NCBI GenBank assembly: GCA_030838245.1
Contig: JAUTXB010000270.1
Location: 1-16,031, forward strand
Origin: Acidimicrobiaceae bacterium
Lineage (GTDB): Bacteria > Actinomycetota > Acidimicrobiia > Acidimicrobiales > RAAP-2
Length of the DNA: 16,031 bases
Reading direction: 5' to 3'
Shown piece by piece: positions 1 through 7,066 of the stretch. Numbering within the stretch: the stretch's first letter is position 1; every line of letters starts with the position of its first letter. A program made the position numbers and the translations under genes. Below the pieces are notes generated by a model. It did no database searches. It saw only the letters and a list, made by a program, of their open reading frames with translations, and was not told the origin of the DNA.

Positions 1-201
1 GGCGGCCGTGCCGTGGACGGGCCCGTCGGCCGTGCGGATGGTCGTCGGGTCGCCCTTCACCTCGTGGTGTGCGGGTGCGGGTGGCGTCGACGCGTCAGCT
101 GACCCGACCGGGGACCCGGCACCGGCCGCCGCCGGTACGGCGACGCAGGCCAAGACGAAGCAGGCCAGGACGGCCAGCCTCATCCGACCGGTCGACGCCA
201 T
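1..201 (-). CDS. Secreted protein, N-terminal part only; probable type-B carboxylesterase
   Basis: Reading the minus strand from an ATG at 201 gives an open frame of 67 residues that runs off the window edge. The N-terminus has a Sec-type signal peptide: a short basic start (STGRMRLA), a hydrophobic core (LAVLACFVLACVAV) and an AAAGAG cleavage region, followed by a Ser/Pro/Ala linker. Near residues 53-65 the segment TIRTADGPVHGT resembles the first beta strand of type-B carboxylesterases (a 'V-T-x-x-G-x-V-x-G' opening). The catalytic GESAG region would lie beyond the window, so the assignment is an inference from a short stretch. An in-frame ATG at 183 is a possible alternative start. The gene begins 13 nt after the alcohol dehydrogenase stop and so is probably co-transcribed with it; it could release alcohols from esters outside the cell for that enzyme. 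Confidence 0.6.
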   Translation of the reverse strand, partial: MASTGRMRLAVLACFVLACVAVPAAAGAGSPVGSADASTPPAPAHHEVKGDPTTIRTADGPVHGTAA

Positions 202-214
202 CTTCAAGGATCGG

Positions 215-1366
215 TCAGATGTCGAACTTCACCACACCGCGGACATTGAGCCCCTCGGCCAGATCCTCGTAGCCCTTTTGCACCTCGTCGAGGCTGTACT
301 CGTGGGTCACCAGCTCATCCACCTCGAGCTGCCCGTCCTGGTACAGACGGATGAGGTTGGGGATCTGCACCCGTGGGCTGGCCGAGCCGAAGACCGTCCC
401 GAGCAGCGCCTGGTTGAACATGGCGAAGTTGAACAGGTTCAACTTGACGTCGACCTGGTCGAAGGGGGCGATGGCCGTGGCCACCACCCGGGCGTCCTTC
501 GACCCCAGCTGCATGGCCGGGGCGATGAGGTCACCGGTCAGCACACCCGGAGTGAGCACGACCACATCGGCCATCCGTCCCTCGGTGAGGTCGGGAAGCA
601 GCATGTTCGCCTCTTCGATAGAAGAGGCGGAGTGGGTGGCGCCGATCAACTTGGCCTTGTCCGTCTTGAACGGCAGCGGGTCGACGGCGACGATGGCACG
701 GGCACCGGCAATGCGGGCTCCCTGGATGGCACCGGACCCGACGCCGCCGCAGCCGACCACGACCACGACCTCGCCGGGCTTCACCTTGGCCCGGTCGACG
801 GCCGAGCCGAAACCCGTGGACAGTCCGCAGCTGATCAAGGCCACGGCGCGCAGCGAGACGTTCGGGTCGACCTTGACCACCGAGGCCTCGTTGACCACCA
901 TCGCCTCGGAGAACGTCCCCAGCTGGGTCATCCGGTTGAGCTGCTCGCCGTTCCAGTGGTAGCGCCATTGGCCGTCGCTCATCATCGGGCCGCACAGCGT
1001 GGCCATTCCCATGTCGCAGAGGTGCTGGCGGCCAGAGGCACACCAGTAGCAGCGACCGCACGAGGGGATGAACGACGACGACACGTGGTCGCCCACGGCC
1101 ACCGTCTCCACCCCCGGGCCGACCTCGGTGACGATTCCCGCCCCCTCGTGGCCGCCGACCATGGGGAACATCGACTTCACGCCGAACACCTGGAGGATCT
1201 CGGGGGCCACGCTCATGTCACCGGAGCGGAGATGCTCGTCCGAGTGGCACATCCCGGCATAGGCCATCTGGACCTTCACCTCGTGGGTGCCGGGGGGCTC
1301 GACATCGACTTCTTCGACCGTCCATGGCTCGTGGAGCCCCGTGCACAGTGCCGCTCGGATCTTCAT
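215..1366 (-). CDS. NDMA-dependent-type (mycofactocin-coupled) zinc alcohol dehydrogenase
   Basis: This is a 383-residue medium-chain dehydrogenase. It shows the catalytic-zinc Cys40 (GMCHSDEH), the GHEGAG motif with His73, the structural-zinc cysteines C103, C106, C109 and C117, and a GCGGVG Rossmann loop near the middle. Overall it resembles the actinobacterial NDMA-dependent alcohol dehydrogenase family, in which NAD stays bound to the enzyme and is reoxidised by an external carrier. Genetic and biochemical work in mycobacteria identifies that carrier as mycofactocin. The start is the ATG at 1366 because a GGGGAGG Shine-Dalgarno (1374-1380, minus strand) lies 7 nt upstream and the protein then begins MKIRAALC, as in homologues. 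Proximity to the mft genes supports the coupling. The substrate is not evident; primary alcohols are likely. Confidence 0.93.
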   Translation of the reverse strand: MKIRAALCTGLHEPWTVEEVDVEPPGTHEVKVQMAYAGMCHSDEHLRSGDMSVAPEILQVFGVKSMFPMVGGHEGAGIVTEVGPGVETVAVGDHVSSSFIPSCGRCYWCASGRQHLCDMGMATLCGPMMSDGQWRYHWNGEQLNRMTQLGTFSEAMVVNEASVVKVDPNVSLRAVALISCGLSTGFGSAVDRAKVKPGEVVVVVGCGGVGSGAIQGARIAGARAIVAVDPLPFKTDKAKLIGATHSASSIEEANMLLPDLTEGRMADVVVLTPGVLTGDLIAPAMQLGSKDARVVATAIAPFDQVDVKLNLFNFAMFNQALLGTVFGSASPRVQIPNLIRLYQDGQLEVDELVTHEYSLDEVQKGYEDLAEGLNVRGVVKFDI

Positions 1367-1472
1367 CGGTAGGCCTCCCCTTGTCGTGTGGCCAGCTTCG
1401 CGCTGCCGTCGCACACCCGTCGAGCGCCCGCCAGCTCGTGCCGGCACGCCTCACCCGTCGGTGGCACCAAAC

Positions 1473-1486
1473 CGTAACGCGTTCTA
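1473..1486 (-). promoter_or_regulatory. Candidate TetR-type operator resembling the KstR box
   Basis: On the minus strand the site reads TAGAACGCGTTACG. It contains the perfect palindrome AACGCGTT (1476-1483). It matches seven of the eight fixed positions of the published mycobacterial KstR consensus TnnAACnnGTTnnA; only the last A is a G. It lies about 107 bp upstream of the alcohol dehydrogenase start. Binding by KstR or any other TetR protein is an inference from pattern only. Confidence 0.4.
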
Positions 1487-1491
1487 CCGCC

Positions 1492-1524
1492 GGTCCGCCG
1501 CCGGTCCGCCGCCGGTCCCGCCGG
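1492..1524. repeat. 11-bp GC-rich tandem repeat, three units
   Basis: GGTCCGCCGCC occurs twice in succession (1492-1502, 1503-1513), followed by a third diverged unit, GGTCCCGCCGG (1514-1524). It lies in the mftR-dehydrogenase spacer. It may be simple replication slippage; no function is visible. Confidence 0.7.
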
Positions 1525-1590
1525 CAAACGAGGGACCAGGTTAGCCACGGCACAACAAGGTCCAACCAGCAAAGGGGCGCCACGGGAAGG

Positions 1591-2217
1591 TCAAGGACGG
1601 AACCCGGTGGCCAACAGGCGGAGGGCACGGTCCACCTCAGCCGTCAGGTCCTCGACGTCGTGATGGGACCAGCGGGCGAAGGCGGCCATGGCTGCGCCCA
1701 GGGCAGCGTGGGCCAAGGTCTGGGGGCCCAGGTCGTCGGCTTCCTGGCCCAGGCGGTCGGCGGCGAACTCGGCCACCACCTGGCGCCACTCGGCGTAACG
1801 CAGGGCCGAATGGGCGACCAGGGTGGGCACCGAGCTGATCAGGTTGACCCGGATCCGGAGCTCGTCGAGCTCACCGGCGCCGAAGCGGTTGGTGCTCACC
1901 ACCGCCCGCCGAAGCACGTCCATCAGGGGCTCGTCGGCCGGCGCATCGCGCAGATGCTGGCGCAGGCGGACCAGCTCGACGGCGAACTCGCCCCAGACGA
2001 TGTCCCGCTTGGACTCGTAGTAGCGGAACAGCGTTCGCCGGCTGATGCCCACGGCGGCGGCGATGTCCTCCACGGTGGTCTCGTCGAACCCGCTCCGCTC
2101 GAAGAGCTCCAGGGCCACCCGTGCGATCTGCGCTCGCGTGGTGCTGGGGCGTCGACCTCGGGTGACCTCGGGCGGTGCGACGTCGGTCGACCCAGCCTCG
2201 GGCGGCGCCTCCGTCAC
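1591..2217 (-). CDS. mftR: MftR, TetR-family regulator of the mycofactocin cluster
   Basis: This 208-residue protein has an N-terminal TetR DNA-binding domain (about residues 20-75). Its helix-turn-helix reads TTVEDIAAAVGISRRTLFRY and is followed by the usual YESK turn. The C-terminal part is helical and would hold the ligand and dimer surface. Position, orientation and sequence fit MftR, which is divergently placed next to mftA in mycobacteria, represses the mft genes and, in Mycolicibacterium smegmatis, is reported to be relieved by long-chain acyl-CoA. The start is a GTG at 2217, with a GGGAGG-type Shine-Dalgarno about 12 nt upstream on the minus strand. A perfect 14-bp palindrome at 2235-2248 lies just upstream and could be its own operator. 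Confidence 0.9.
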   Translation of the reverse strand: MTEAPPEAGSTDVAPPEVTRGRRPSTTRAQIARVALELFERSGFDETTVEDIAAAVGISRRTLFRYYESKRDIVWGEFAVELVRLRQHLRDAPADEPLMDVLRRAVVSTNRFGAGELDELRIRVNLISSVPTLVAHSALRYAEWRQVVAEFAADRLGQEADDLGPQTLAHAALGAAMAAFARWSHHDVEDLTAEVDRALRLLATGFRP

Positions 2218-2234
2218 GGTCTCACCCCCTCCCG

Positions 2235-2248
2235 TCGTGGATCCACGA
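2235..2248. promoter_or_regulatory. Perfect 14-bp palindrome, candidate MftR operator
   Basis: TCGTGGATCCACGA is a perfect inverted repeat 18 bp upstream of the mftR start, within the 147-bp divergent mftR/mftA region. Its size and position suit a TetR-family operator controlling mftR and possibly mftA. A smaller palindrome, AGTGCACT (2298-2305), lies nearer mftA and is a second candidate. No experimental motif is available to me, so assignment to MftR is inference. Confidence 0.45.
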
Positions 2249-2354
2249 TCGCACCTCTACCACTGTTCTGTGCTGTTGGACTTCCATTATGGCATCGAGT
2301 GCACTAAGTTATCCGCTACCGTCAGCACGCCGGGCGAGACCGGCACATCACTGT

Positions 2355-2359
2355 GGAGG
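2355..2359 (+). promoter_or_regulatory. Ribosome binding site of mftA
   Basis: GGAGG lies 5 nt before the ATG at 2365. It decides the start of this very short precursor gene against the second in-frame ATG at 2377, which has no comparable site. Confidence 0.8.
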
Positions 2360-2364
2360 CACAC

Positions 2365-2502
2365 ATGACAGATCTCATGGCAGATCCGGTCGTCGCAACG
2401 ACCACGGCACCGGCCACCGACGAGTCCGACGATCACGAGCTGGTGGAAGAAGAGCTCCTGGTCGAGGACGTTTCCATCGACGGGATGTGCGGCGTCTACT
2501 AG
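2365..2502 (+). CDS. mftA: MftA, mycofactocin precursor peptide
   Basis: This is a 45-residue peptide with an alanine/threonine-rich leader, an acidic central part (DESDDHELVEEE) and the invariant C-terminus IDGMCGVY. In the characterised pathway the terminal Val44-Tyr45 pair is the core. MftC oxidatively decarboxylates the tyrosine and cross-links it to the valine, and MftE then releases this modified end as AHDP, the precursor of the redox-active pyrrolidinedione. The acidic leader preceding the core probably contributes to MftB recognition. The start ATG has a GGAGG site 5 nt upstream. It is the first gene of the plus-strand operon and is followed by mftB after 30 nt in the same reading frame, separated by its TAG stop. 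I found it by translating the gap, as it is below common length cut-offs. Confidence 0.97.
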   Translation: MTDLMADPVVATTTAPATDESDDHELVEEELLVEDVSIDGMCGVY

Positions 2503-2532
2503 GCCGCACCGCCTCCAGGCCCTGCACTCCCC

Positions 2533-2835
2533 ATGCCCCCATCTGCCCCGAGCCAGGCCGTGGAATTCGACAACGCCCGGCCGTGGGCGTTGAGCAGCCA
2601 GGTCGCATTGCGCCCCGAGTCGTTCGGGGCCCTGGCCTACCACTTCGGTACCCGGAGGCTCTCGTTCCTGAAGAGCCCGACCTTGCTGGCCATCGTCGAG
2701 TCCCTGGGCGACCAGCCCAGCGGAATGCAGGCCTGCCGGGCGGCGGGGGTCAGTGACGAGGCCATGCCTAGCTATGAGAAGGCACTGGCCACACTGGCCG
2801 CATCCGGAATGATCTGCGAGAGGACTGCCCCGTGA
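2533..2835 (+). CDS. mftB: MftB, peptide-binding chaperone
   Basis: This is a 100-residue protein of the PqqD-like RiPP recognition element type. MftB binds the MftA leader and presents it to MftC. Family features visible are ALRPESFGALAYHFGTRRLS (about residues 25-44), the strand/helix unit FLKSPTLLAIVESLG and the C-terminal helix with YEKALATLAASGMI. The ATG at 2533 has no clear Shine-Dalgarno, and the proline/serine-rich first nine residues look unconserved. A GTG at 2560 giving MEFDNARPWAL is an alternative start. No upstream in-frame start exists after the mftA stop. The 3' end overlaps mftC by 4 nt (GTGA), suggesting coupled translation of chaperone and maturase. Confidence 0.94.
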   Translation: MPPSAPSQAVEFDNARPWALSSQVALRPESFGALAYHFGTRRLSFLKSPTLLAIVESLGDQPSGMQACRAAGVSDEAMPSYEKALATLAASGMICERTAP

Positions 2836-4124
2836 CCCTGGTCGAAGACGCTCCCTCGAGCGCTGTTCACCCGACCGCGCCCCCGAGCACCGCTCCCGTC
2901 GGCAAGTTGGTGGACCAGTTCGAGCTGGGACTGGACGCGCCGATCTGTTTGACCTGGGAGCTCACCTACGCGTGCAACCTGGCCTGCGTGCACTGCCTGT
3001 CGAGCTCCGGGCGACGGGATCCCGACGAGCTCTCCACCGAGGAGTGCAAGGCCGTCATCGACGAGCTCGAGCGCATGCAGGTTTTCTACGTGAACATCGG
3101 CGGAGGCGAGCCCACCGTGCGGCGTGACTTCTGGGAGCTGGTCGACTACGCCACTGCCCATCACGTCGGCGTCAAGTTCTCGACCAACGGTTCCCGGATC
3201 ACCCCCGAGGTGGCCCGACGGCTGGCCGACAGCAACTACGTGGACGTCCAGATCTCGTTGGACGGGGCCACGGCCGAGATCAACGATGCGGTGCGGGGCG
3301 AGGGGTCCTATGCCACCGCGGTGCTGGCCATGGAGAACCTGGCCTTCGCCGGGTTCGCCGGCTTCAAGATCTCTGTGGTCATCACCAGGGAGAACGTCTC
3401 CCAGTTGGACGCGTTCAAAGCCATCGCCGACCGCTACGGCGCCCAACTGCGGCTGACCCGCCTGCGGCCCTCGGGACGGGGTGCCGACGTCTGGGACCAG
3501 CTCCACCCCACCGCCGAGCAACAGCGCGTGCTCTACGACTGGCTCATGGCCCATGGCGAGCAGGTCCTCACCGGAGATTCCTTCTTCCATCTGGCCGCCT
3601 TCGGCGAAGCATTGCCCGGCCTCAACCTGTGTGGCGCCGGCCGGGTGGTCTGCCTGATCGATCCGGTGGGCGATGTCTACGCCTGTCCCTTCGCCATCCA
3701 TGACGAGTTCAAGGCGGGCAACGTGCGCTCCCCCGGTGGATTCGTCGGGGTGTGGCGGCAGTCCGACCTCTTCCTCGACCTCCGCCAGCCGACGTCGGGC
3801 GGGGCCTGCAGCTCGTGTGGCCACTACGACTCCTGCCGGGGCGGGTGCATGGCGGCCAAGTTCTTCACCGGGCTGCCGCTCGACGGGCCCGATCCCGAGT
3901 GCGTCCGCGGGTTGGGCGAGGCATCGCTGGCCCAGCTGGGCGACACCGTCCCTCCCAAGCCGTCGCTCGACCATTCCCGTCTCACCGGCAGCCGCGATCG
4001 CTCAGCCGAGGGCGCGGCAGGAGAGCAGACGGCAGTGACGGTGGCCTTCACCCCCCGCCGGCCGGACCGGGCCTGCGAAGAGAACCCTCTGGCGAACTTC
4101 GAGCCCAGCCCGAGCAGTTGCTGA
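2832..4124 (+). CDS. mftC: MftC, radical SAM/SPASM mycofactocin maturase
   Basis: This 430-residue enzyme has the radical SAM CxxxCxxC motif at C48, C52 and C55 within TYACNLACVHC. A GGGEP motif near residue 95 serves SAM binding. A C-terminal SPASM domain includes C267, C274, C285, C326, C329, C335, C339 and C357, enough for two auxiliary Fe-S clusters. MftC carries out two SAM-dependent steps on the MftA C-terminus: oxidative decarboxylation of Tyr, then C-C bond formation to Val. The start is a GTG overlapping the mftB stop. The last 60 or so residues form an extended tail with low-complexity stretches and a conserved-looking ERACEENPLA-like end (here DRACEENPLANF). The gene after it is not mftD, unlike the mycobacterial order; an OYE-type gene starts 3 nt later. 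Confidence 0.97.
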   Translation: MTLVEDAPSSAVHPTAPPSTAPVGKLVDQFELGLDAPICLTWELTYACNLACVHCLSSSGRRDPDELSTEECKAVIDELERMQVFYVNIGGGEPTVRRDFWELVDYATAHHVGVKFSTNGSRITPEVARRLADSNYVDVQISLDGATAEINDAVRGEGSYATAVLAMENLAFAGFAGFKISVVITRENVSQLDAFKAIADRYGAQLRLTRLRPSGRGADVWDQLHPTAEQQRVLYDWLMAHGEQVLTGDSFFHLAAFGEALPGLNLCGAGRVVCLIDPVGDVYACPFAIHDEFKAGNVRSPGGFVGVWRQSDLFLDLRQPTSGGACSSCGHYDSCRGGCMAAKFFTGLPLDGPDPECVRGLGEASLAQLGDTVPPKPSLDHSRLTGSRDRSAEGAAGEQTAVTVAFTPRRPDRACEENPLANFEPSPSSC

Positions 4125-4127
4125 GCC

Positions 4128-6101
4128 ATGCCCGGGCTCGTCGATGCCGTTGAGCTAGCCGGCCACCGCGCGCCCTCCCGGGTCGTCTTCGGCCCCCACG
4201 AGACCAACCTCGGGCGGGCCCGAGACATCTCGGATCGCCACGTCGCCTACTACGAGAGGCGCGCCGCCGGCGGTGCCGGCGTGATCGTGACCGAGATCGC
4301 CTCGGTGCACCCTGCGGACTGGCCCTACGAGCGGGCCCCGCTGGCCGGCCGATGCGGCCCCGGCTGGACCGCGGTGGCCGACGCCTGTCGTCCCCACGGG
4401 TCCTTGGTGCTGGCCGGGCTGGGACACGCCGGGGGCCAGGGATCGAGCGCCTACTCGCAGTCCGTCCTGTGGGCGCCCTCGCCGGTGGGCGACGCCGTGA
4501 GCCGGGAGATGCCGGCCGAAATGGGAGAGAGGGAGATCGCCTCGGTGGTCGCCGGCTTCGCAGAAGCTGCTCGGATCGCCACCGGCGCCGGCCTCGGCGG
4601 GGTGGAGATCGACGTCGGACCTGCCTCGCTTCTCCGCCAGTTTCACTCCGGCCTGACGAACATGCGCACCGATTCGTTCGGCACCGATCGGCTGCGGCTG
4701 ACCCGGCAGGTCGTGGAAGCGGTCCGCCGGGAGATCGGGAGCGGCTCGGTGCTGTCGGTGCGACTGTGCTGCGACGAGCTGGCCCCCTGGGCTGGCGTCA
4801 CCCCAGAACAAGCGGCCGAGCACGTGCGCGAGCTGGCCGACGCAATCGACTTGTTGGTGGTGGTGCGCGGCGGTCCGTTCTCGGCCTCCGCGTACCGGCC
4901 GGACGCCCACACTGCGCCGGGGTTCAACCTCGAGCTCTGTGGCCAGATGCGCCAGGCGGCCGAGGGCCGCGTGCCGGTCGTCCTCCAGGGCAGCATGGTC
5001 GACCCCATCGACGCGCAGGCGGCGCTGGACGGCGGCGCAGCCGACCTGATCGAGATGACCAGGGCGCAGATCGCCGACCCCCGACTGGTGGCGCTGGTCC
5101 GGGCGGATACGACAGGACGGGTCCGGCCGTGCATCTTGTGCAATCAGGCTTGTCACGTCCGCGACAACCGCAACCCCATCGTCAGCTGCGTGGGCGAGCC
5201 CGGTAGCGGCCACGAGATCGACGAGCCGTCCTTCGAGGGCACCGATGCCGTGACCCGGGACGTCTTGGTAATCGGAGGCGGACCCGCCGGCCTCGAGTGC
5301 GCCCGGGTGCTGGCCGAGCGCGGACACCGCGTCGAGCTGGCCGAATGCACGGCACAGGTCGGTGGGGCGTTGCGTGCGGCCGCGGTGGGAGCGGGACGGG
5401 AACGTCTGTCTTTGCTGACCGGCTGGCTGGAGTCGGAGTGCCGGCGGCTCTCGGTCACCATCGCCCTCGACGCCGAGGTGACCCCCGCCGACTTGGACAG
5501 GGCCGCGCTCGACGGCAGGGACGTCATCATCGCCACCGGGGCAAAGGCCGGGCCCCTGGACGTCCCCGTCGACGGGCCCACCACGGTGGTCGATGCCGCG
5601 TCCCTGCTCTCGGGTGGCCTCGAGGGGCTCCCCGGCGGACCGGTGGTGGTGCACGATCCCATCGGGGGCCCGATCGGCATCGGCGCGGCCGAGTGGCTGT
5701 CGGCGTCGGGCCGAGAGGTGGCCCTGGTCACGCCGGACCAGATCGCCGGCACGCTCCTGTCGCTGAGCGGGGACCTGGCCGACGCCAATACACGGCTGGC
5801 CCGAGCCGGTGTCCGCCGGGAGCTCCGGGCCCGGTTCCGTCGGGTGGCCGGGGGACAGGCTGTCCTGGAGGACGTCTGGACGGGCGAGCAGCGATCCATC
5901 CCCTGCGCCGTGCTCGTCGACTGCAGCCACCGGGTGCCCGAGGAGTCGCTGTACCTGACCCGGCCCGGCACCCCCCGGGCCGGTGACTGCGTCGCTCCGA
6001 GGAGCGTGCTCGAGGCCGTCCTGGAAGGTCGGCGTCGGGCGCTCGAGTTGGCCGGCGGTCGGTCCGGGAACGCGCATCTGGCCTTGACGGGCGTGCACTG
6101 A
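4128..6101 (+). CDS. Mycofactocin-system FadH/OYE-family oxidoreductase 1
   Basis: This 657-residue protein has the 2,4-dienoyl-CoA reductase layout: an FMN-binding Old-Yellow-Enzyme barrel (about 1-330), four Fe-S cysteines (C335, C338, C342, C354) and an FAD/NAD(P)-binding half starting at GGGPAG (383-388). Two such proteins are recurrent neighbours of mft genes and are known as the mycofactocin OYE families. In the barrel the loop that reads HGAHGYL in typical OYEs is DVGPASL here (162-168), so the active-site Tyr position is Ser167, and the usual TDxYGG segment is TDSFGT. Canonical dienoyl-CoA reductase chemistry is therefore doubtful. The start ATG is 3 nt after mftC. It is clearly paralogous to the protein at 7067-9028 (both contain a DWPYE segment). 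The true substrate is unknown; it may work in mycofactocin metabolism. Confidence 0.88.
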   Translation: MPGLVDAVELAGHRAPSRVVFGPHETNLGRARDISDRHVAYYERRAAGGAGVIVTEIASVHPADWPYERAPLAGRCGPGWTAVADACRPHGSLVLAGLGHAGGQGSSAYSQSVLWAPSPVGDAVSREMPAEMGEREIASVVAGFAEAARIATGAGLGGVEIDVGPASLLRQFHSGLTNMRTDSFGTDRLRLTRQVVEAVRREIGSGSVLSVRLCCDELAPWAGVTPEQAAEHVRELADAIDLLVVVRGGPFSASAYRPDAHTAPGFNLELCGQMRQAAEGRVPVVLQGSMVDPIDAQAALDGGAADLIEMTRAQIADPRLVALVRADTTGRVRPCILCNQACHVRDNRNPIVSCVGEPGSGHEIDEPSFEGTDAVTRDVLVIGGGPAGLECARVLAERGHRVELAECTAQVGGALRAAAVGAGRERLSLLTGWLESECRRLSVTIALDAEVTPADLDRAALDGRDVIIATGAKAGPLDVPVDGPTTVVDAASLLSGGLEGLPGGPVVVHDPIGGPIGIGAAEWLSASGREVALVTPDQIAGTLLSLSGDLADANTRLARAGVRRELRARFRRVAGGQAVLEDVWTGEQRSIPCAVLVDCSHRVPEESLYLTRPGTPRAGDCVAPRSVLEAVLEGRRRALELAGGRSGNAHLALTGVH

Positions 6102-6153
6102 TCGACATGAGGGCGCAGATCGACATGAATGCACTGATCGAAGTGCGCGAAGC
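6082..6153. repeat. 18-bp period direct repeat between OYE1 and the SDR gene
   Basis: GATCGACATGA occurs at 6100-6110 and again at 6118-6128, and a weaker copy starting GATCGA is at 6136. The period is exactly 18 bp, and TGCACT recurs at the end of the 6082-6099 and 6118-6135 units. The array begins in the last codons of the OYE1 gene and runs into the 119-bp spacer, where the operon otherwise has tight junctions. It looks like slippage duplication of the gene end. Confidence 0.6.
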
Positions 6154-6202
6154 GAGCCGATGAGCACCGGCCATGCGAGTGCTGGCTCGGTCAGCTCCGA
6201 CC

Positions 6203-6210
6203 AAAGGAGG
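6203..6210 (+). promoter_or_regulatory. Strong Shine-Dalgarno of the first SDR gene
   Basis: AAAGGAGG ends 10 nt before the ATG at 6221. It fixes this start over an in-frame ATG at 6173 that would add 16 residues of unlikely sequence. It is the best ribosome binding site in the window, suggesting high expression of this dehydrogenase. Confidence 0.8.
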
Positions 6211-6220
6211 AACGATTTCT

Positions 6221-7027
6221 ATGGGACGCGTTGAGGGAAAGGTGGCGTTCATTACCGGCGCGGCCCGAGGACAGGGCAGGAGCCACGCCATCCGGCTGGC
6301 CGAAGAGGGGGCCGACATCATCGCCGTGGACATCTGTGAGGACGTGGCCTCCGCCGACTATCCGATGGGCACGGCCGACGAGTTGGCCGAGACGGCCAAA
6401 CACGTCGAGGCGGCCGGCGGCCACGTGATCACGTTCGCCGCCGACGTCCGCGACCAGGAGGCGCTGCACAGTGCCGCCACCGAGGGCGCCTCGGAGCTGG
6501 GCAAGATCGACGTGGTGGTGGCCAATGCCGGCATCTGCACGCTGCAGCCCTGGGACGAGGTGACCCCGGAGGTCTGGAAGGAGATCATCGACATCAACCT
6601 CACCGGCGTGTGGAACACCTGCTTCGTCACCGCCCCGCATCTCATCACAGCCGGCGGCGGGGCCATGATCCTGATCAGCTCGACGGCCGGGTTGAAGGGA
6701 CAGCCCTTCCACGCTCCCTACGTCGCTGCCAAGCACGGGGTGGTCGGCAACATGCGAGTGCTCACCAACGAGCTGGCCGAGCACAACATCCGGGTCAACA
6801 CCGTCCACCCCACCGGGGTCGACACCCCCCTGCTCGAAGCCATGCAGTCGATGGACAGCCTCCTCCAGGCCCACCCCGACCTGGCCCCGGTCTTCTCGAA
6901 CACACTGGCGGTCGAGACGCTGGAACCGAGGGATATCTCCAATACCGTCCTCTACCTGGCCTCCGACGAGGCGAAGTACGTCACCGGGGTCACCCTGTCC
7001 GTCGACGCCGGCGCCAACGCCCGCTGA
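6221..7027 (+). CDS. Mycofactocin-coupled SDR-family oxidoreductase
   Basis: This 268-residue short-chain dehydrogenase has TGAARGQG (12-19) for NAD binding, the ANAG strand motif, catalytic Ser154, Tyr167 and Lys171 (YVAAK) and the terminal TGVTLSVDAG. Directly after the second beta strand (AVDIC, 35-39) it carries the extra segment that marks the mycofactocin-coupled SDR subfamily, containing YPMGTADEL. In structures of such SDRs this insertion covers the bound nicotinamide, so the cofactor is not exchanged and must be reoxidised in place by mycofactocin. It probably oxidises a secondary alcohol; the substrate is not apparent. The start ATG follows a strong AAAGGAGG. It lies between the two OYE-type genes, with 119 bp before and 39 bp after, so it may also have some expression of its own. 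Confidence 0.92.
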   Translation: MGRVEGKVAFITGAARGQGRSHAIRLAEEGADIIAVDICEDVASADYPMGTADELAETAKHVEAAGGHVITFAADVRDQEALHSAATEGASELGKIDVVVANAGICTLQPWDEVTPEVWKEIIDINLTGVWNTCFVTAPHLITAGGGAMILISSTAGLKGQPFHAPYVAAKHGVVGNMRVLTNELAEHNIRVNTVHPTGVDTPLLEAMQSMDSLLQAHPDLAPVFSNTLAVETLEPRDISNTVLYLASDEAKYVTGVTLSVDAGANAR

Positions 7028-7066
7028 GCAGGGGCCGATCCGCGCCGTGAGCACAGGGACCGATCG

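Larger units (their letters stand above)
1367..1590. other. 224-bp intergenic region carrying the alcohol dehydrogenase promoter
   Basis: No gene is seen here. The region must hold the promoter of the minus-strand dehydrogenase unless transcription continues from mftR. It contains the alcohol dehydrogenase ribosome binding site (1374-1380), a KstR-like palindrome (1473-1486) and a GC-rich 11-bp tandem repeat (1492-1524). I see no convincing sigma-A -35/-10 pair and no clear terminator behind mftR. Confidence 0.5.

Noticed and set aside
4128..6101. Reading OYE1 as mftD because of its position after mftC
   Set aside because: MftD is a 390-residue or so FMN alpha-hydroxyacid dehydrogenase-like protein; this one is 657 residues with Fe-S and FAD domains of the FadH type.
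6084..6112. Internal promoter with TTGACG as -35 box before the SDR gene
   Set aside because: No acceptable -10 element at 16-18 bp spacing; the TTGACG lies in the OYE1 coding end.
4155..6167. Long minus-strand open frame (670 codons) opposite OYE1, and similar ones at 7825-9894, 9899-11305 and 13911-15596
   Set aside because: They are antisense to genes with clear domain motifs; their translations are Gly/Arg/His/Pro-rich with no recognisable motif, the usual result of high third-position GC.
6173..6220. Upstream ATG start for the first SDR
   Set aside because: It adds 16 residues not seen in such SDRs and bypasses the strong AAAGGAGG placed for the ATG at 6221.
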